64,000 bases of DNA from CALLCD01 sp039817885 (GTDB lineage: Bacteria; Pseudomonadota; Alphaproteobacteria; Caulobacterales; Hyphomonadaceae). The DNA lies in assembly GCA_039817885.1 (NCBI GenBank), contig JBCBUY010000004.1, forward strand, positions 1 through 64,000, written 5' to 3'. Position 1 is the first letter of the stretch; each line of letters starts with the position of its first letter. The notes beneath the pieces were generated by a model. The model was not told where the DNA came from. It worked only from the letters and a program-made list of their open reading frames with translations, and did no database searches. Positions 35,159 to 43,840 of this stretch are shown piece by piece. A program made the translations under genes and the position numbers.

Positions 35159-36142
35159 TTATGGCCCTCCCCAAAGTTCTGATGGTGTTGGGCCCATCCG
35201 GCCATTGTCGTAAGGTATTGCCGGAACCCGGTCTCTTTTGGCGTTCATAGGGGCATCCAGATCCACTGTTTTACAATATGTTCCGATCAAGCGTGCCGGA
35301 GCCATGCCCAGACTTGTGGCGATCATGCAGGACACCATGAGATCCAAATCTGCGGCTTGCAACGCCCGCATCAGTTTGATCGCGCCAGTTAACCCCCCCG
35401 CTTTATCGAGTTTTATAACGCCTGTGTGATATTTACCGACCAAGCCGGCAACATCATCAGCAGTCTGACAAGATTCATCGGCCGCTATGGGGATACGGGA
35501 CTGGAAATCTCGCAGCGCTTCGTCATCCTCAGGCGGCATAGGTTGTTCGATCAATTCAATGCCCAGCTCCAACAATAGTGGCTCCATCGCGCGGAGTTTA
35601 TCTATGGACCAGGCCGTGTTGGCATCAACAGTAATTCTGGGGTCTGGCGCGGCTTGGCGTATAAGGCGAATGGCGGCCTCATCATCATCACCGCCCAGCT
35701 TGACTTTCAAAAGCGGATAATCGCGATACCGCTCTGCCTGCTTAGCCATATGATCTATTGATTTAAGTGTAATCGTAATCGCGCTATCGAGGATTTCAGG
35801 GGGCTTCAATTCTGCCAGCTCATGAACGGATTTACCGGTCTGTCGAGCTTCCAAATCCCAAAGCGCACAATCTAAGGCACAGAGCGCCCCACCGGGCGGC
35901 AACAGATCTGCCGCCATTTTGCGGTCTATCCCACTTTCGATCTCTGTACGGATAGCCTCAAGCTGCGCAGCAAGACTCTCAGCTGTTTCGCCATGATAAA
36001 CGACAGGCGCACCTTCTCCGCGTCCAATGACCCCATCCTTCTCAAGTTCAACGGTGCAGACCTCCGCCGTGTTCCAAACATGGTTGGAAATAGTGAACGG
36101 CTCATAGAGTTCGAAATGCTCTGCCAGGACGGTAAGCTTCAT
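35159..36142 (-). CDS. dgcA: Dipeptide epimerase / N-acetyl-D-glutamate racemase-like (DgcA type)
   Basis: 327 aa, enolase superfamily. Catalytic and metal residues are visible: K146-x-K148 (LLKVKLG), D173 (TVDAN), E199 (IEQP), D222 (ADES), and lysines in VIKLDKAGG (K244/K247). Relatives epimerise L-Ala-D/L-Glu from peptidoglycan. In marine bacteria a DgcA paired with a DUF1611 protein racemises N-acetyl-D-Glu. The DUF1611 gene here overlaps it by 4 bases, which favours the D-Glu route; true dipeptide epimerisation remains possible. Confidence 0.85.
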   Translation of the reverse strand: MKLTVLAEHFELYEPFTISNHVWNTAEVCTVELEKDGVIGRGEGAPVVYHGETAESLAAQLEAIRTEIESGIDRKMAADLLPPGGALCALDCALWDLEARQTGKSVHELAELKPPEILDSAITITLKSIDHMAKQAERYRDYPLLKVKLGGDDDEAAIRLIRQAAPDPRITVDANTAWSIDKLRAMEPLLLELGIELIEQPMPPEDDEALRDFQSRIPIAADESCQTADDVAGLVGKYHTGVIKLDKAGGLTGAIKLMRALQAADLDLMVSCMIATSLGMAPARLIGTYCKTVDLDAPMNAKRDRVPAIPYDNGRMGPTPSELWGGP

Positions 36143-37161
36143 GCTGCGGCCTTTCGGCTGATGCTCAGCACCGCATCTGCAATTGTGTCACAGCCAAAGC
36201 GAATAGGGTCGGTCACAGGTAGGCCCGTTCTTGACGATATGTCCTGCAGATGCGCGCGGGCGCTATCCTCCGTAAGGCCATCTGTGTTCACACTAATGGC
36301 AACGACCTTAGCGGCAGGATTGGTCACACGTGCGAGGTCTTCATGGGCTTGTATCGCCTCTTCATAGGATCGATGCGCGATGTGTGGGAGGAGTTCGAGA
36401 TAGCCCCTGCTCGCATGCCCGCAAAGCACCATTGCATCCGGTTGGCTGCCATGCAGAAGGCCAAGCGACACCCCGGCATAAGCGGCATGGTAGATCGAGC
36501 CTTGACCCTCGATGATGTCCCAATGATCGGAATCATTGTCCGGGCTGAGGGTCTCCGCTGCGCCCGCGATAAAGTCGGCAGCAACTGCATCGACGGCTAT
36601 GCCTTGGCCTGCAATCATAATTCCCGTTTGACCGGTCGCGCGGAATGTGGCCTTGGCCCCGCGGCGGCGAAGCTCCCGTGTCAGCGCCAGAGCCGTCCAT
36701 TTCTTCCCGAGCGCGGAATCGAGCCCCACCATAAGGCAGCGCAAGCCTGTGCGCTTGAGCCCGTTGGCCGATGGGACGGGCTCGTCTGTGTGCCTTACAT
36801 CATAGAGTTGACGCCCAAACCGCTTGGCCGAGTCGACGACGGAAGGAATATCGCTTAGCCGGTCATGCATCCCGCTGATAAGGTCAAGGCCAGCGTAAAG
36901 CGCTTCAAGCAGCGTTGGGTACCAATGCTCTGGAATTGCGCCCCCTTGCGGTGCGACACCAAGCACAAGTGCCTTCACACCCCGCTCGGCAGCTTGCTGG
37001 CAGGACATATCCGCAAGCCCGGTATCGGCAGCACAACCCGGCAGGCGAAGTTGGCCAAGACATTTGTCTGGCACCCAATAGGCCAATCCCAACGCTGTTT
37101 TGGCTCGGTTCGGCGCATCCGTATCGCCAAGAAACAAAAGATAGGGAGACGGCAAATTCAT
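36139..37161 (-). CDS. dgcN: DUF1611 protein (DgcN-type D-amino-acid N-acetyltransferase)
   Basis: 340 aa. An N-terminal Rossmann-like domain is followed by a P-loop-like motif GLDSALGKKWTAL (residues 146-158), as in DUF1611 proteins. HASRGYLELLPH and ISVNTDGL are further family features. DUF1611 members paired with epimerases are reported as D-glutamate N-acetyltransferases (DgcN). It sits between the DppA-like gene and dgcA, each with a 4-base overlap, so the three form one catabolic block. Confidence 0.83.
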   Translation of the reverse strand: MNLPSPYLLFLGDTDAPNRAKTALGLAYWVPDKCLGQLRLPGCAADTGLADMSCQQAAERGVKALVLGVAPQGGAIPEHWYPTLLEALYAGLDLISGMHDRLSDIPSVVDSAKRFGRQLYDVRHTDEPVPSANGLKRTGLRCLMVGLDSALGKKWTALALTRELRRRGAKATFRATGQTGIMIAGQGIAVDAVAADFIAGAAETLSPDNDSDHWDIIEGQGSIYHAAYAGVSLGLLHGSQPDAMVLCGHASRGYLELLPHIAHRSYEEAIQAHEDLARVTNPAAKVVAISVNTDGLTEDSARAHLQDISSRTGLPVTDPIRFGCDTIADAVLSISRKAAA

Positions 37162-37982
37162 GGATACGGCACCAGTTTATAGGCGCTCAAAAACGCAACG
37201 ACTTTAGCAATGGACAGGATATCGGCACCACGAAATCGAACAGTTTGCGCCCCGGTGCGCTCAAAACTTGGCAGAAAGGCCAGCGTTTCAGCGGGATGAT
37301 GCCATTTAAAATCCACCTCAAGCTCGAAGGGGCCCTGCACATCGATCAAGCGGAAGCGAGACACGTCAGACAAAACGGATTTCGTCTGCTGATGGATTAA
37401 TTCTCTGCCCGCATGCGGGGATGAGGTCTGCGCGCTCATCCGACCTATTGCTTGTTTGACGACAGCCGTCTCCACAAACGGATAGCGTCTCGCCGCAGAA
37501 GCACAAATTTTATTGTCACCCGTGACCAAGCCTACCGGTGTGCCGAAATGGCTGGCCACGCGAATGTAGAGATCAAGCTCGTCGATGCCTTCGCCATTCA
37601 AACGCAGAGCATGAAACCCGGCTCCATTGCTGGTATGATTGAGCGTACCAACTTCATGGGCACCGGTGTGGTATCCGAGGCAAATGGCGACATCAAAATC
37701 ACCGCTCTCCATCCCCTGCATCATGCCGTGGGGGCGCGGGCTGCCGCGAACAACGGATACTTGGTCCGGCAAGCGGTCCAGATTGATATTCTCCCCATTC
37801 AGATGGGAGTCCGCGACACAAATATATTCAGCATCCGCTTCAATCGCAGCGTTACAAACTGCAATAACTTCATCTGTCATCCATTCACAGGCCTGCTCAT
37901 ATCCTCGGCCTTGCGGCAAAGTCTGATCCCAGGATACGACGCCTGCGACGCCTTCAATGTCAGCCGATATGAAGACTTTCAT
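37158..37982 (-). CDS. M55 family D-aminopeptidase (DppA-like)
   Basis: 274 aa. All predicted zinc ligands of B. subtilis DppA are present at nearly the same numbering: D8 and E10 (SADIEG), H60 (ADSH), H105 (GYHTGAH) and E135 (GIDELDL). H116 in LNHTSNG is the likely catalytic histidine. DppA removes N-terminal D-Ala or Gly from D-peptides as a ring-shaped decamer. Cytoplasmic. With dgcN and dgcA next to it, this is strong evidence that the operon handles D-amino-acid-containing peptides. Confidence 0.9.
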   Translation of the reverse strand: MKVFISADIEGVAGVVSWDQTLPQGRGYEQACEWMTDEVIAVCNAAIEADAEYICVADSHLNGENINLDRLPDQVSVVRGSPRPHGMMQGMESGDFDVAICLGYHTGAHEVGTLNHTSNGAGFHALRLNGEGIDELDLYIRVASHFGTPVGLVTGDNKICASAARRYPFVETAVVKQAIGRMSAQTSSPHAGRELIHQQTKSVLSDVSRFRLIDVQGPFELEVDFKWHHPAETLAFLPSFERTGAQTVRFRGADILSIAKVVAFLSAYKLVPYP

Positions 37983-37986
37983 CCAA

Positions 37987-39861
37987 TCACCACACCCAAC
38001 TGATGAGCGGGAACCACCCGGAAAAGACCCAAAGCAGCGCGAAGGCGAGAAGGATCAAACTGGCAGGTACAGCCCAAATCAGAAACAGCCCCGGCTGACG
38101 GAAAACGCGCTGCCCTGTCAGGACCGCGGCGGCAAATGCTCCTAGTACAGCCAATACGCTGAAGAGCATAAGACAGAGTGATACGAGACTGGGACGTCCA
38201 ACCTCGGACAAACCGGCCCAGCTTCCAAGCAAACCAAATCGCGCGAATAGCGCTGACGTCACTAGAAAGCCCAGGCCACTGGCAAGTAAAGCCGCCCTGA
38301 TCCAAAGCCCGTCACCAGATGGACCGCGCCCAGCAAGAGAGAGCCCACCCCACACAGCACCATGCAAAATAGCGGCGATGGAGATCAAAAGCGCCAGCGG
38401 CAAAATCAGTCGCCGGAACGCCGCTTCCAGGCCCGATACGCGCACATAACCGTCCCCATCAATCCAGTATTTTCGGCCATCAAGATCGGCGACAACTGCA
38501 GTTGCGAGCGGCAAACCGTCAGCCATATATCCGCCATCTGCTGCGGGACGATAAAGCTGAGACCACCCGCCCATCAGACCTGAGCTTGCTACCTGCAAAC
38601 CTTCTTGCGTTGCTATAATTCGGCGTTGATCAAGCGCTTTGAAAAGCCAATCCCGCATGGGCTGCTCATGCGTGGCGAGAACGTAATGCCCAGCGGCGGC
38701 GCTGAGCACTGTGGGATCGGGTTCAGCCTTGTTCGGCATAGCGGGGGTGCCCAAAGTCGCCGAAAAATGATCCGCAATACGCTTTCGAAGCGCGCTTGCC
38801 GCTTGCTCGTCTACGGCGTTGAGCATGAAGACAAAGCCGGCACCCTTGCCCGGCAGATATCCCATATTCGCGCGGAAGCCCTCAGTTTGCCCCCAATGCC
38901 CACGGAAAACCTGATCACCGGCAGCAAAGGAAAAGGACCCGTACCCATACGCCCCTGCACCCGCGCCTTGCCGCGCAGCTTCGGATGTTTCACTACGCGC
39001 CATGCGCGCAAGCTGCTCTGGTGAGACAAGTCCTCCACCGTCGCCGGCATGCAAAGCAACAAATTTCGCAAGATCCCGCGGCGTGGTCATCAAACTGCCG
39101 GAAGGTCGGATGAGCATTTCCCAGACAGGCTCCGGACGGCCATCGAGCGTATAGCTGCGTGCAACACGGTCTGGAGCCGTGCCATAGGTCAGAAAGCTGG
39201 CGCTTTGCATGTCCAGGGAATCAAAAACATAGGTTTGGGCTAAATCATCAAAGCTCTGACCTGACGCGATTTCCAACACACGTGCGAGCACGGTATGACC
39301 CGCATTGGAATAGGAATAGAGCGTGCCAGGACGCCACCTGACATTGAGAGCACCCACGACATCCAGATAGGCCTCCGGCGGCGCATCAACCATATTCTCC
39401 GAGTACTCACGATAGGATGATCCCGCCAGCCCCGCCGTATGCTCCATCAAATGGGCTATCCTAACTGGATCGGTCGCCGCCCAAGGATTGTGAAGATCAA
39501 TCTCCGGAGCAACGCTGCGGACCGTAGCATCTAAATCAATACGACCATCCTCAGCCAGCCGCATCGCGATTGTGGATGTGACTGACTTGGATATGGACCC
39601 AGCGCGAAAGACTGTTTCAGCAGAAACCGGGATTTCCGCAATGCGATCCGCCAGCCCCCAATAGACTTCTATGCTGGGCTGACCCTCCTCAACAATCACG
39701 ATTCCAGCGCCGGTCACGCGACTGGATTCCAAAATTGAGCGCAGGTCGCTTTCCAGATCGCTTGCGGATTGGGCGAAAACGGCGGGAGAGAACCACACAG
39801 ACCATAAGATGATCCAGATGGCTCCCACCCGCTTTCGCCATGCGGCCCCAGTCATAGTCAC
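37987..39861 (-). CDS. Exported beta-lactamase-fold hydrolase with C-terminal membrane domain
   Basis: 624 aa from GTG 39861 (ATG 39855 is two codons on). Signal peptide with cleavage near VFAQS (residue ~30). SxxK S89-I-S-K92, YxN Y184-S-N186, and HWG (RGHWGQTEGF) complete the active site. Residues ~480-620 form four hydrophobic helices, so the catalytic domain should face the periplasm. Substrate may be a D-peptide, ester or lactam. The start overlaps the P450 stop; four bases separate it from the M55 gene. Confidence 0.88.
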   Translation of the reverse strand: MTMTGAAWRKRVGAIWIILWSVWFSPAVFAQSASDLESDLRSILESSRVTGAGIVIVEEGQPSIEVYWGLADRIAEIPVSAETVFRAGSISKSVTSTIAMRLAEDGRIDLDATVRSVAPEIDLHNPWAATDPVRIAHLMEHTAGLAGSSYREYSENMVDAPPEAYLDVVGALNVRWRPGTLYSYSNAGHTVLARVLEIASGQSFDDLAQTYVFDSLDMQSASFLTYGTAPDRVARSYTLDGRPEPVWEMLIRPSGSLMTTPRDLAKFVALHAGDGGGLVSPEQLARMARSETSEAARQGAGAGAYGYGSFSFAAGDQVFRGHWGQTEGFRANMGYLPGKGAGFVFMLNAVDEQAASALRKRIADHFSATLGTPAMPNKAEPDPTVLSAAAGHYVLATHEQPMRDWLFKALDQRRIIATQEGLQVASSGLMGGWSQLYRPAADGGYMADGLPLATAVVADLDGRKYWIDGDGYVRVSGLEAAFRRLILPLALLISIAAILHGAVWGGLSLAGRGPSGDGLWIRAALLASGLGFLVTSALFARFGLLGSWAGLSEVGRPSLVSLCLMLFSVLAVLGAFAAAVLTGQRVFRQPGLFLIWAVPASLILLAFALLWVFSGWFPLISWVW

Positions 39862-41126
39862 AGCGCTTTCTCAGGTATCTCAACCATCATTCGCGTATAT
39901 CCTTTTACAAAGACAGAGGGCGTGCGCGTTGGTGGCTCGAGAACGCGAATGACTGGAAATCGTTTGAGCACCTCTTCCCAGAGCACGCGGATCTGCAGCT
40001 CAGCCAGCCGATTTCCAACACACCTGTGAATGCCGAATCCGAAAGCGACATGCCTCCGCGCATTCGTTCTGTCAGCGATAACTCTGTCAGCATTATGGAA
40101 CAAACGCTCGTCCCGATTGCCAGAAAGGTACCACATCACAACACGGTCACCGGCGCGGATTTGCCGCCCTCCAAGCTCAATGTCATCCAGCGCAGTGCGG
40201 CGCATGTGCGCCAAAGGTGTCTGCCACCTTATGACCTCAGACGTGAAATTGGTGATCAGGTCAGGCTCTGCGTCCAGTTTCGCTCGCTCCTCGGGCCATG
40301 TATGCGTCGCCAGAACCGATGCCGTCATCGAATTTCGGGTCGTGTCATTGCCGCCGACAATCAACAAAAGAACGTTGCCTAGGAATTCAGGCCCATCGAG
40401 ATCTTTCGTCTCCTCTCCATGCGCAAGCATGGAAATGAGGTTGGACGCAGGCGGCTCCTTGGACGCTTTCTCTCTGAGTTCCGTAAAGTACTGCAGGCAT
40501 TGCATCAGCTCCATTCGCCATTGCGCCTCGCTTTCGCATATGTCCGGATTATTCCGTCCGGTGGTTACATCTGACCAACGGGTGAGCTTGGCCCGCTCTT
40601 CGAATGGAAAGCCAAACAGGGTGGCGAGCATCATCGTGGTCAGCTCAACGGAGACGTCCTTGACCCAGTCAAATGGCTCGCCAATGGGAAGCCTGTCTAA
40701 AACATACTGTGTGCGCTCACGAATTAACGGTTCATACGACGCCAAAGCCTGTGGCCCGACAGCCGGCTGAACTGTCTTGCGTTGCACGTCATGGCGTGGA
40801 GGATCCATGGCAATGAACATGGGCAAGGGAAAATCAGCAGGCGCGTTTGCGATCAAAATTCCGCCATGCTCATGGCTCGAAGAAAAGACCGCATGATTAG
40901 TGTCGACCGCCATGATCGCTTCATGAGTGGTCACTGACCAGTAAGGACCGAACTGGGAATCCGCCGTCCGATGCACAGGCGCGTCGCGGCGCAACCGCTC
41001 GAAATACGGCCACATTGCATCTTGCTGGAAGATTTCAGGCTGGGCAGGATGAATCTCGTTCAAGGGCATTGAGAATGCGCGTTCCCGATGATCCTCTTTT
41101 GAAAGATGCGTGATTGTGTCCGGCAT
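39858..41126 (-). CDS. Cytochrome P450 (CYP153/CYP108-like bacterial class I)
   Basis: 422 aa from ATG 41126 (M20 at 41069 is an alternative). I-helix GGNDTT (258-263), ExxR E297-R300 and the haem loop FGFGIHRCVGNRLAELQ with Cys369 are intact. The haem loop and its surroundings resemble CYP153-type alkane or acid hydroxylases. A ferredoxin and reductase are needed but none is in the window. First gene of the 11-gene operon; the palindrome at 41161 lies 35 bases upstream. Confidence 0.92.
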   Translation of the reverse strand: MPDTITHLSKEDHRERAFSMPLNEIHPAQPEIFQQDAMWPYFERLRRDAPVHRTADSQFGPYWSVTTHEAIMAVDTNHAVFSSSHEHGGILIANAPADFPLPMFIAMDPPRHDVQRKTVQPAVGPQALASYEPLIRERTQYVLDRLPIGEPFDWVKDVSVELTTMMLATLFGFPFEERAKLTRWSDVTTGRNNPDICESEAQWRMELMQCLQYFTELREKASKEPPASNLISMLAHGEETKDLDGPEFLGNVLLLIVGGNDTTRNSMTASVLATHTWPEERAKLDAEPDLITNFTSEVIRWQTPLAHMRRTALDDIELGGRQIRAGDRVVMWYLSGNRDERLFHNADRVIADRTNARRHVAFGFGIHRCVGNRLAELQIRVLWEEVLKRFPVIRVLEPPTRTPSVFVKGYTRMMVEIPEKAL

Positions 41127-41160
41127 GGCGTCGCTTACGATTTCCCTTTCAATCTCGAAA

Positions 41161-41176
41161 CAGTATGACCATACTG
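41161..41176. promoter_or_regulatory. Palindromic operator between the P450 operon and the propeller gene
   Basis: CAGTATG-AC-CATACTG: perfect 7-base arms around two bases, followed by GCGAAA. The same element, with flanks, recurs at 43775. It is centred ~42 bases before the P450 start and ~52 before the propeller start, suitable for control of both divergent units. The TetR protein at 34518 is the likely binder. Confidence 0.78.
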
Positions 41177-41219
41177 CGAAATCAGCAAGGGCTCAAAGGT
41201 CTATGAGTGGAGGAACGGC

Positions 41220-42188
41220 ATGATCTATCAGCAATGCACTCTGAGCAATGAAGTCATTGCGCTTGATGATCAAGATGATTTTCGCGAAGTCGCGCGCCAT
41301 ACTTTGAGAAATGGCATGGCTCCTGATTCTGTCGCGCTCTCGGCCGATCGCCGGGAACTCTACTTCAACGCTCATAATCGACTTGAGTACTGGCGGGACG
41401 TCAATGCCGACCAGCGCAGCGCTTTCTATTGCGTTGATGCAACGACCATGGAGGAGAAATGGTCGATCCCGCTTGCAGGCCAATGCGAGCATTTCGCCAT
41501 CTCCCCAGACAAGCGCCACGTCTATAACGCCCATTACGATCGCATGTTCGTCTCCCGTGTTGATACGCAAACCAAAGAGGTTGAGCGCATACAGATCTCG
41601 GCACTTGGCGGCCACAAGGTCCGCGTCACCAAGGATGGATCGAAATGCTATGTCGGCTCGATCGTCTGGGCATCTCTGGATGAAATAGACACCGCGACGG
41701 CCAAGTTCACGCGGCGCATGACCTTCGACGACAATGTGCGCCCGTTCGCCATCTCCCCGGACGGCAAGAAATGCTACCTTCAGAAAAACCGTTTTCACGG
41801 GCTGTATGTCATCGATCTCGAGGCCTGGGAGATCGAACGGACAGTGCCCCTGATCGACATTCCCGAACTCCCGACACCGACGGAGAACCGTTATCCGTTC
41901 ACTGTCGATCATGGCGTTGAGATTACGCCGGATGAGAAATACATCGTACTGCTCGCGACGACCGGACACTACGTAGCAATCTACTCGTATCCGGATCTCG
42001 AATACGTCGCCCATGTGCCCGTGGGCCGCGAGCCAAGCTATCTGATCATCTCGAAGGACTCCTCGAAAGCCTATGTCACCTGCCGCAAGTCGGATGAGCT
42101 TTATGTCATCAGCCTTAGTGACTTCAGCGTTGAAACGGTGGTGAAAGTGCCGGGAACGTACCCTCAGCGCATCGTGGCGGATCACTGA
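41220..42188 (+). CDS. YncE-like beta-propeller protein without signal peptide
   Basis: 322 aa; GGAGG precedes ATG 41220. Repeated blades with ISPDKRHVY, ISPDGKKCY, ITPDEKYIV and ISKDSSKAY motifs mark a seven-bladed propeller of the YncE/lactonase-like type. There is no signal sequence, so it is probably cytoplasmic, unlike YncE. It could bind or hydrolyse a small molecule or act as an intradiol-type lactonase; no catalytic residues are recognised. Two bases separate it from the following hydrolase. Confidence 0.75.
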   Translation: MIYQQCTLSNEVIALDDQDDFREVARHTLRNGMAPDSVALSADRRELYFNAHNRLEYWRDVNADQRSAFYCVDATTMEEKWSIPLAGQCEHFAISPDKRHVYNAHYDRMFVSRVDTQTKEVERIQISALGGHKVRVTKDGSKCYVGSIVWASLDEIDTATAKFTRRMTFDDNVRPFAISPDGKKCYLQKNRFHGLYVIDLEAWEIERTVPLIDIPELPTPTENRYPFTVDHGVEITPDEKYIVLLATTGHYVAIYSYPDLEYVAHVPVGREPSYLIISKDSSKAYVTCRKSDELYVISLSDFSVETVVKVPGTYPQRIVADH

Positions 42189-42190
42189 GC

Positions 42191-43606
42191 ATGCCAATTC
42201 CTCAGAACGATCCCGACCTTTGCGGATTGGCGTGGGCGACGAAGGTCTGCGCCTCTGGCGTCTTTCACACCTTCCGCGATCCGCTGCGCACATTTTATGA
42301 AAGCTGCAATTGGATGGCCGCGCCCGACGCACTTGTGCGCCAGGCGATTCAGGAGAAAAATCCCGCTGCGCTCATGGCGCTGAGGCCGGATGTGGATTTC
42401 GATGAGGACAACGGCCGCTTGTCTCTCTCCCTGAACGGACGCACCGCGCACGCAATCAGGTTCGGCGACCAGGGCGTCGCTGTCGTCGCTTCCCCAGATG
42501 AAGGCCCCATGTTCACCCCGCAGACGACGCCCCGCGACACGTATGCAGGCGTGAAGACACCGCTCGACCAGATCGGTATCACCGCCGAACCGGGCGTCAC
42601 AGATGCAGACGCGGCGGCCATCGCGGCCGCTGAAGCCCTGGTTTTCGAAAACCCACGGCACATGACCAACGCTTTCCTGGTATTGCACAAAGGCGAGCTT
42701 CTGTCCGAGCGTTACCGCAAGCCTTTTGATGCTCAGACCCGCTTTGAGTCCTGGTCCATGGGCAAATCGCTCGCCGCGACGCTCTTTGGCGTCGCCCTCC
42801 AACAAGGCCGCGTCGATCTCGATGAACCCAGCCTGTTCGACGCCTGGGCCAGCGACGAACGCTCGGGGATTCGCGCGCGCGATCTGCTGAACATGGCGAG
42901 TGGGCTGCGCTTCTCCGGCAGCTACGGGCGCACCGAGGATACCAGCCGCAAACAGGAGGACGGGCGCTTTCTAGACCATATCTACGTCTATGCGGGCGGC
43001 GTGGACTCCCACGCTTTCTGTCTGGGCAAGCCACTCGAGGACACGCCCGGAACAAATGGCCGGTATCGCAACTGCGATCCGCTGCTGACCATGGGACTGA
43101 TCCGCGAGCGTGCTTGCAGCGGCGATGTCGGAGCCTTTCTCACCTGGCCATACGAACAGTTGCTGAACCGGATAGGAGCGACAGGCATGGTGTTGGAAAC
43201 GGACCGATACGGGCATTTCCTCATATCAGGCCATGATTACGGACGTGCGCGCGATTGGGCCCGGCTCGGCCAGCTTCATCTGCAGCGCGGGGCCTGGGGC
43301 GGGGAACAGATCCTGCCCGAGAGCTATGCCGACTTCATCCGCACACCCGCGCGCCACGCCTGGCCGCCAGGACACGCTTATGGCGGGTTCTGCTATGTCA
43401 ACGCCGACAAGATCATGCCCACTCTGCCGGGAGATGCCTTCATCATGTCCGGAGGGGGCCGCCAACGGGTGGTCATGGTCCCCTCACTCGACCTAGTGAT
43501 TGTGCGGCTTGGCCATATCAACGGCCAAGGCAAAAGCCTCGAAGACACGCTGAACAAAGCCTATGGCATGATCTGCGGCGCGGTTTCCAAAGGAGTGACG
43601 TCATGA
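42191..43606 (+). CDS. Beta-lactamase-fold serine hydrolase, paralogue of 30746-32158
   Basis: 471 aa. S189-M-G-K192 and Y292-R-N294 are the SxxK and YxN motifs; the third motif is the Gly-rich SGGGRQRVV. It shares with the operon paralogue the ~150-residue N-terminal extension, WSMGKSLAA, and the ending PSLDLVIVRLGH. No signal peptide. Having one copy on each side of the shared operator suggests duplication and use on related amide or ester intermediates. The stop overlaps the ATG of the acyl-CoA dehydrogenase remnant. Confidence 0.83.
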   Translation: MPIPQNDPDLCGLAWATKVCASGVFHTFRDPLRTFYESCNWMAAPDALVRQAIQEKNPAALMALRPDVDFDEDNGRLSLSLNGRTAHAIRFGDQGVAVVASPDEGPMFTPQTTPRDTYAGVKTPLDQIGITAEPGVTDADAAAIAAAEALVFENPRHMTNAFLVLHKGELLSERYRKPFDAQTRFESWSMGKSLAATLFGVALQQGRVDLDEPSLFDAWASDERSGIRARDLLNMASGLRFSGSYGRTEDTSRKQEDGRFLDHIYVYAGGVDSHAFCLGKPLEDTPGTNGRYRNCDPLLTMGLIRERACSGDVGAFLTWPYEQLLNRIGATGMVLETDRYGHFLISGHDYGRARDWARLGQLHLQRGAWGGEQILPESYADFIRTPARHAWPPGHAYGGFCYVNADKIMPTLPGDAFIMSGGGRQRVVMVPSLDLVIVRLGHINGQGKSLEDTLNKAYGMICGAVSKGVTS

Positions 43607-43749
43607 TCCCCCGCACGGTATTCAGCGAAGAGCACGACATATTCCGTAAAACCGTGCGCGCCTGAGTGGACAATCGGTTTTCACGGATCGCCAGCGGCTC
43701 ATCGGAAATCATGCACGAATAGATGGCGCGTTTCCTATTTGGACGCTGA
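43603..43749 (+). pseudogene. Acyl-CoA dehydrogenase remnant with internal deletion
   Basis: AAGGAG and ATG 43603 open a frame reading MIPRTVFSEEHDIFRKTVRA, the typical first 20 residues of an acyl-CoA dehydrogenase, then TGA. In the same frame after it comes the family's C-terminal tail, DNRFSRIASGSSEIMHE, a TAG, and MARFLFGR with a final TGA. About 350 residues are missing. The intact start, coupled to the hydrolase stop, shows that the operon once continued into a working gene. Confidence 0.8.
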
Positions 43750-43774
43750 CCTGAAAACCACACTTCTGCCAAAA

Positions 43775-43790
43775 CAGTACGATCGTATTG
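43775..43790. promoter_or_regulatory. Second copy of the CAGTA-type operator, before the TonB receptor
   Basis: CAGTACG-AT-CGTATTG, one mismatched pair, with the same flanks as the 41161 site (AAA before, GCGAAA after). It lies 51 bases before the receptor start, so the receptor is probably in the same regulon as the P450 operon. Confidence 0.72.
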
Positions 43791-43840
43791 CGAAAATATC
43801 GGATCTATGGCCTCCTACCTCAAAAGGGAGGGAGACCTTT

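Noticed and set aside
33268..37982. Simple peptidoglycan-recycling cluster (ampG, ampD, nagZ, mpl)
   Set aside because: AmpG-like and epimerase-like genes are present, but no NagZ, AmpD, LdcA or Mpl homologue is in the window, so classical recycling is not supported.
41193..42332. A 379-codon minus-strand open frame spanning the propeller gene
   Set aside because: It is antisense to a well-supported propeller gene with GGAGG before its start; the minus frame has no family features.
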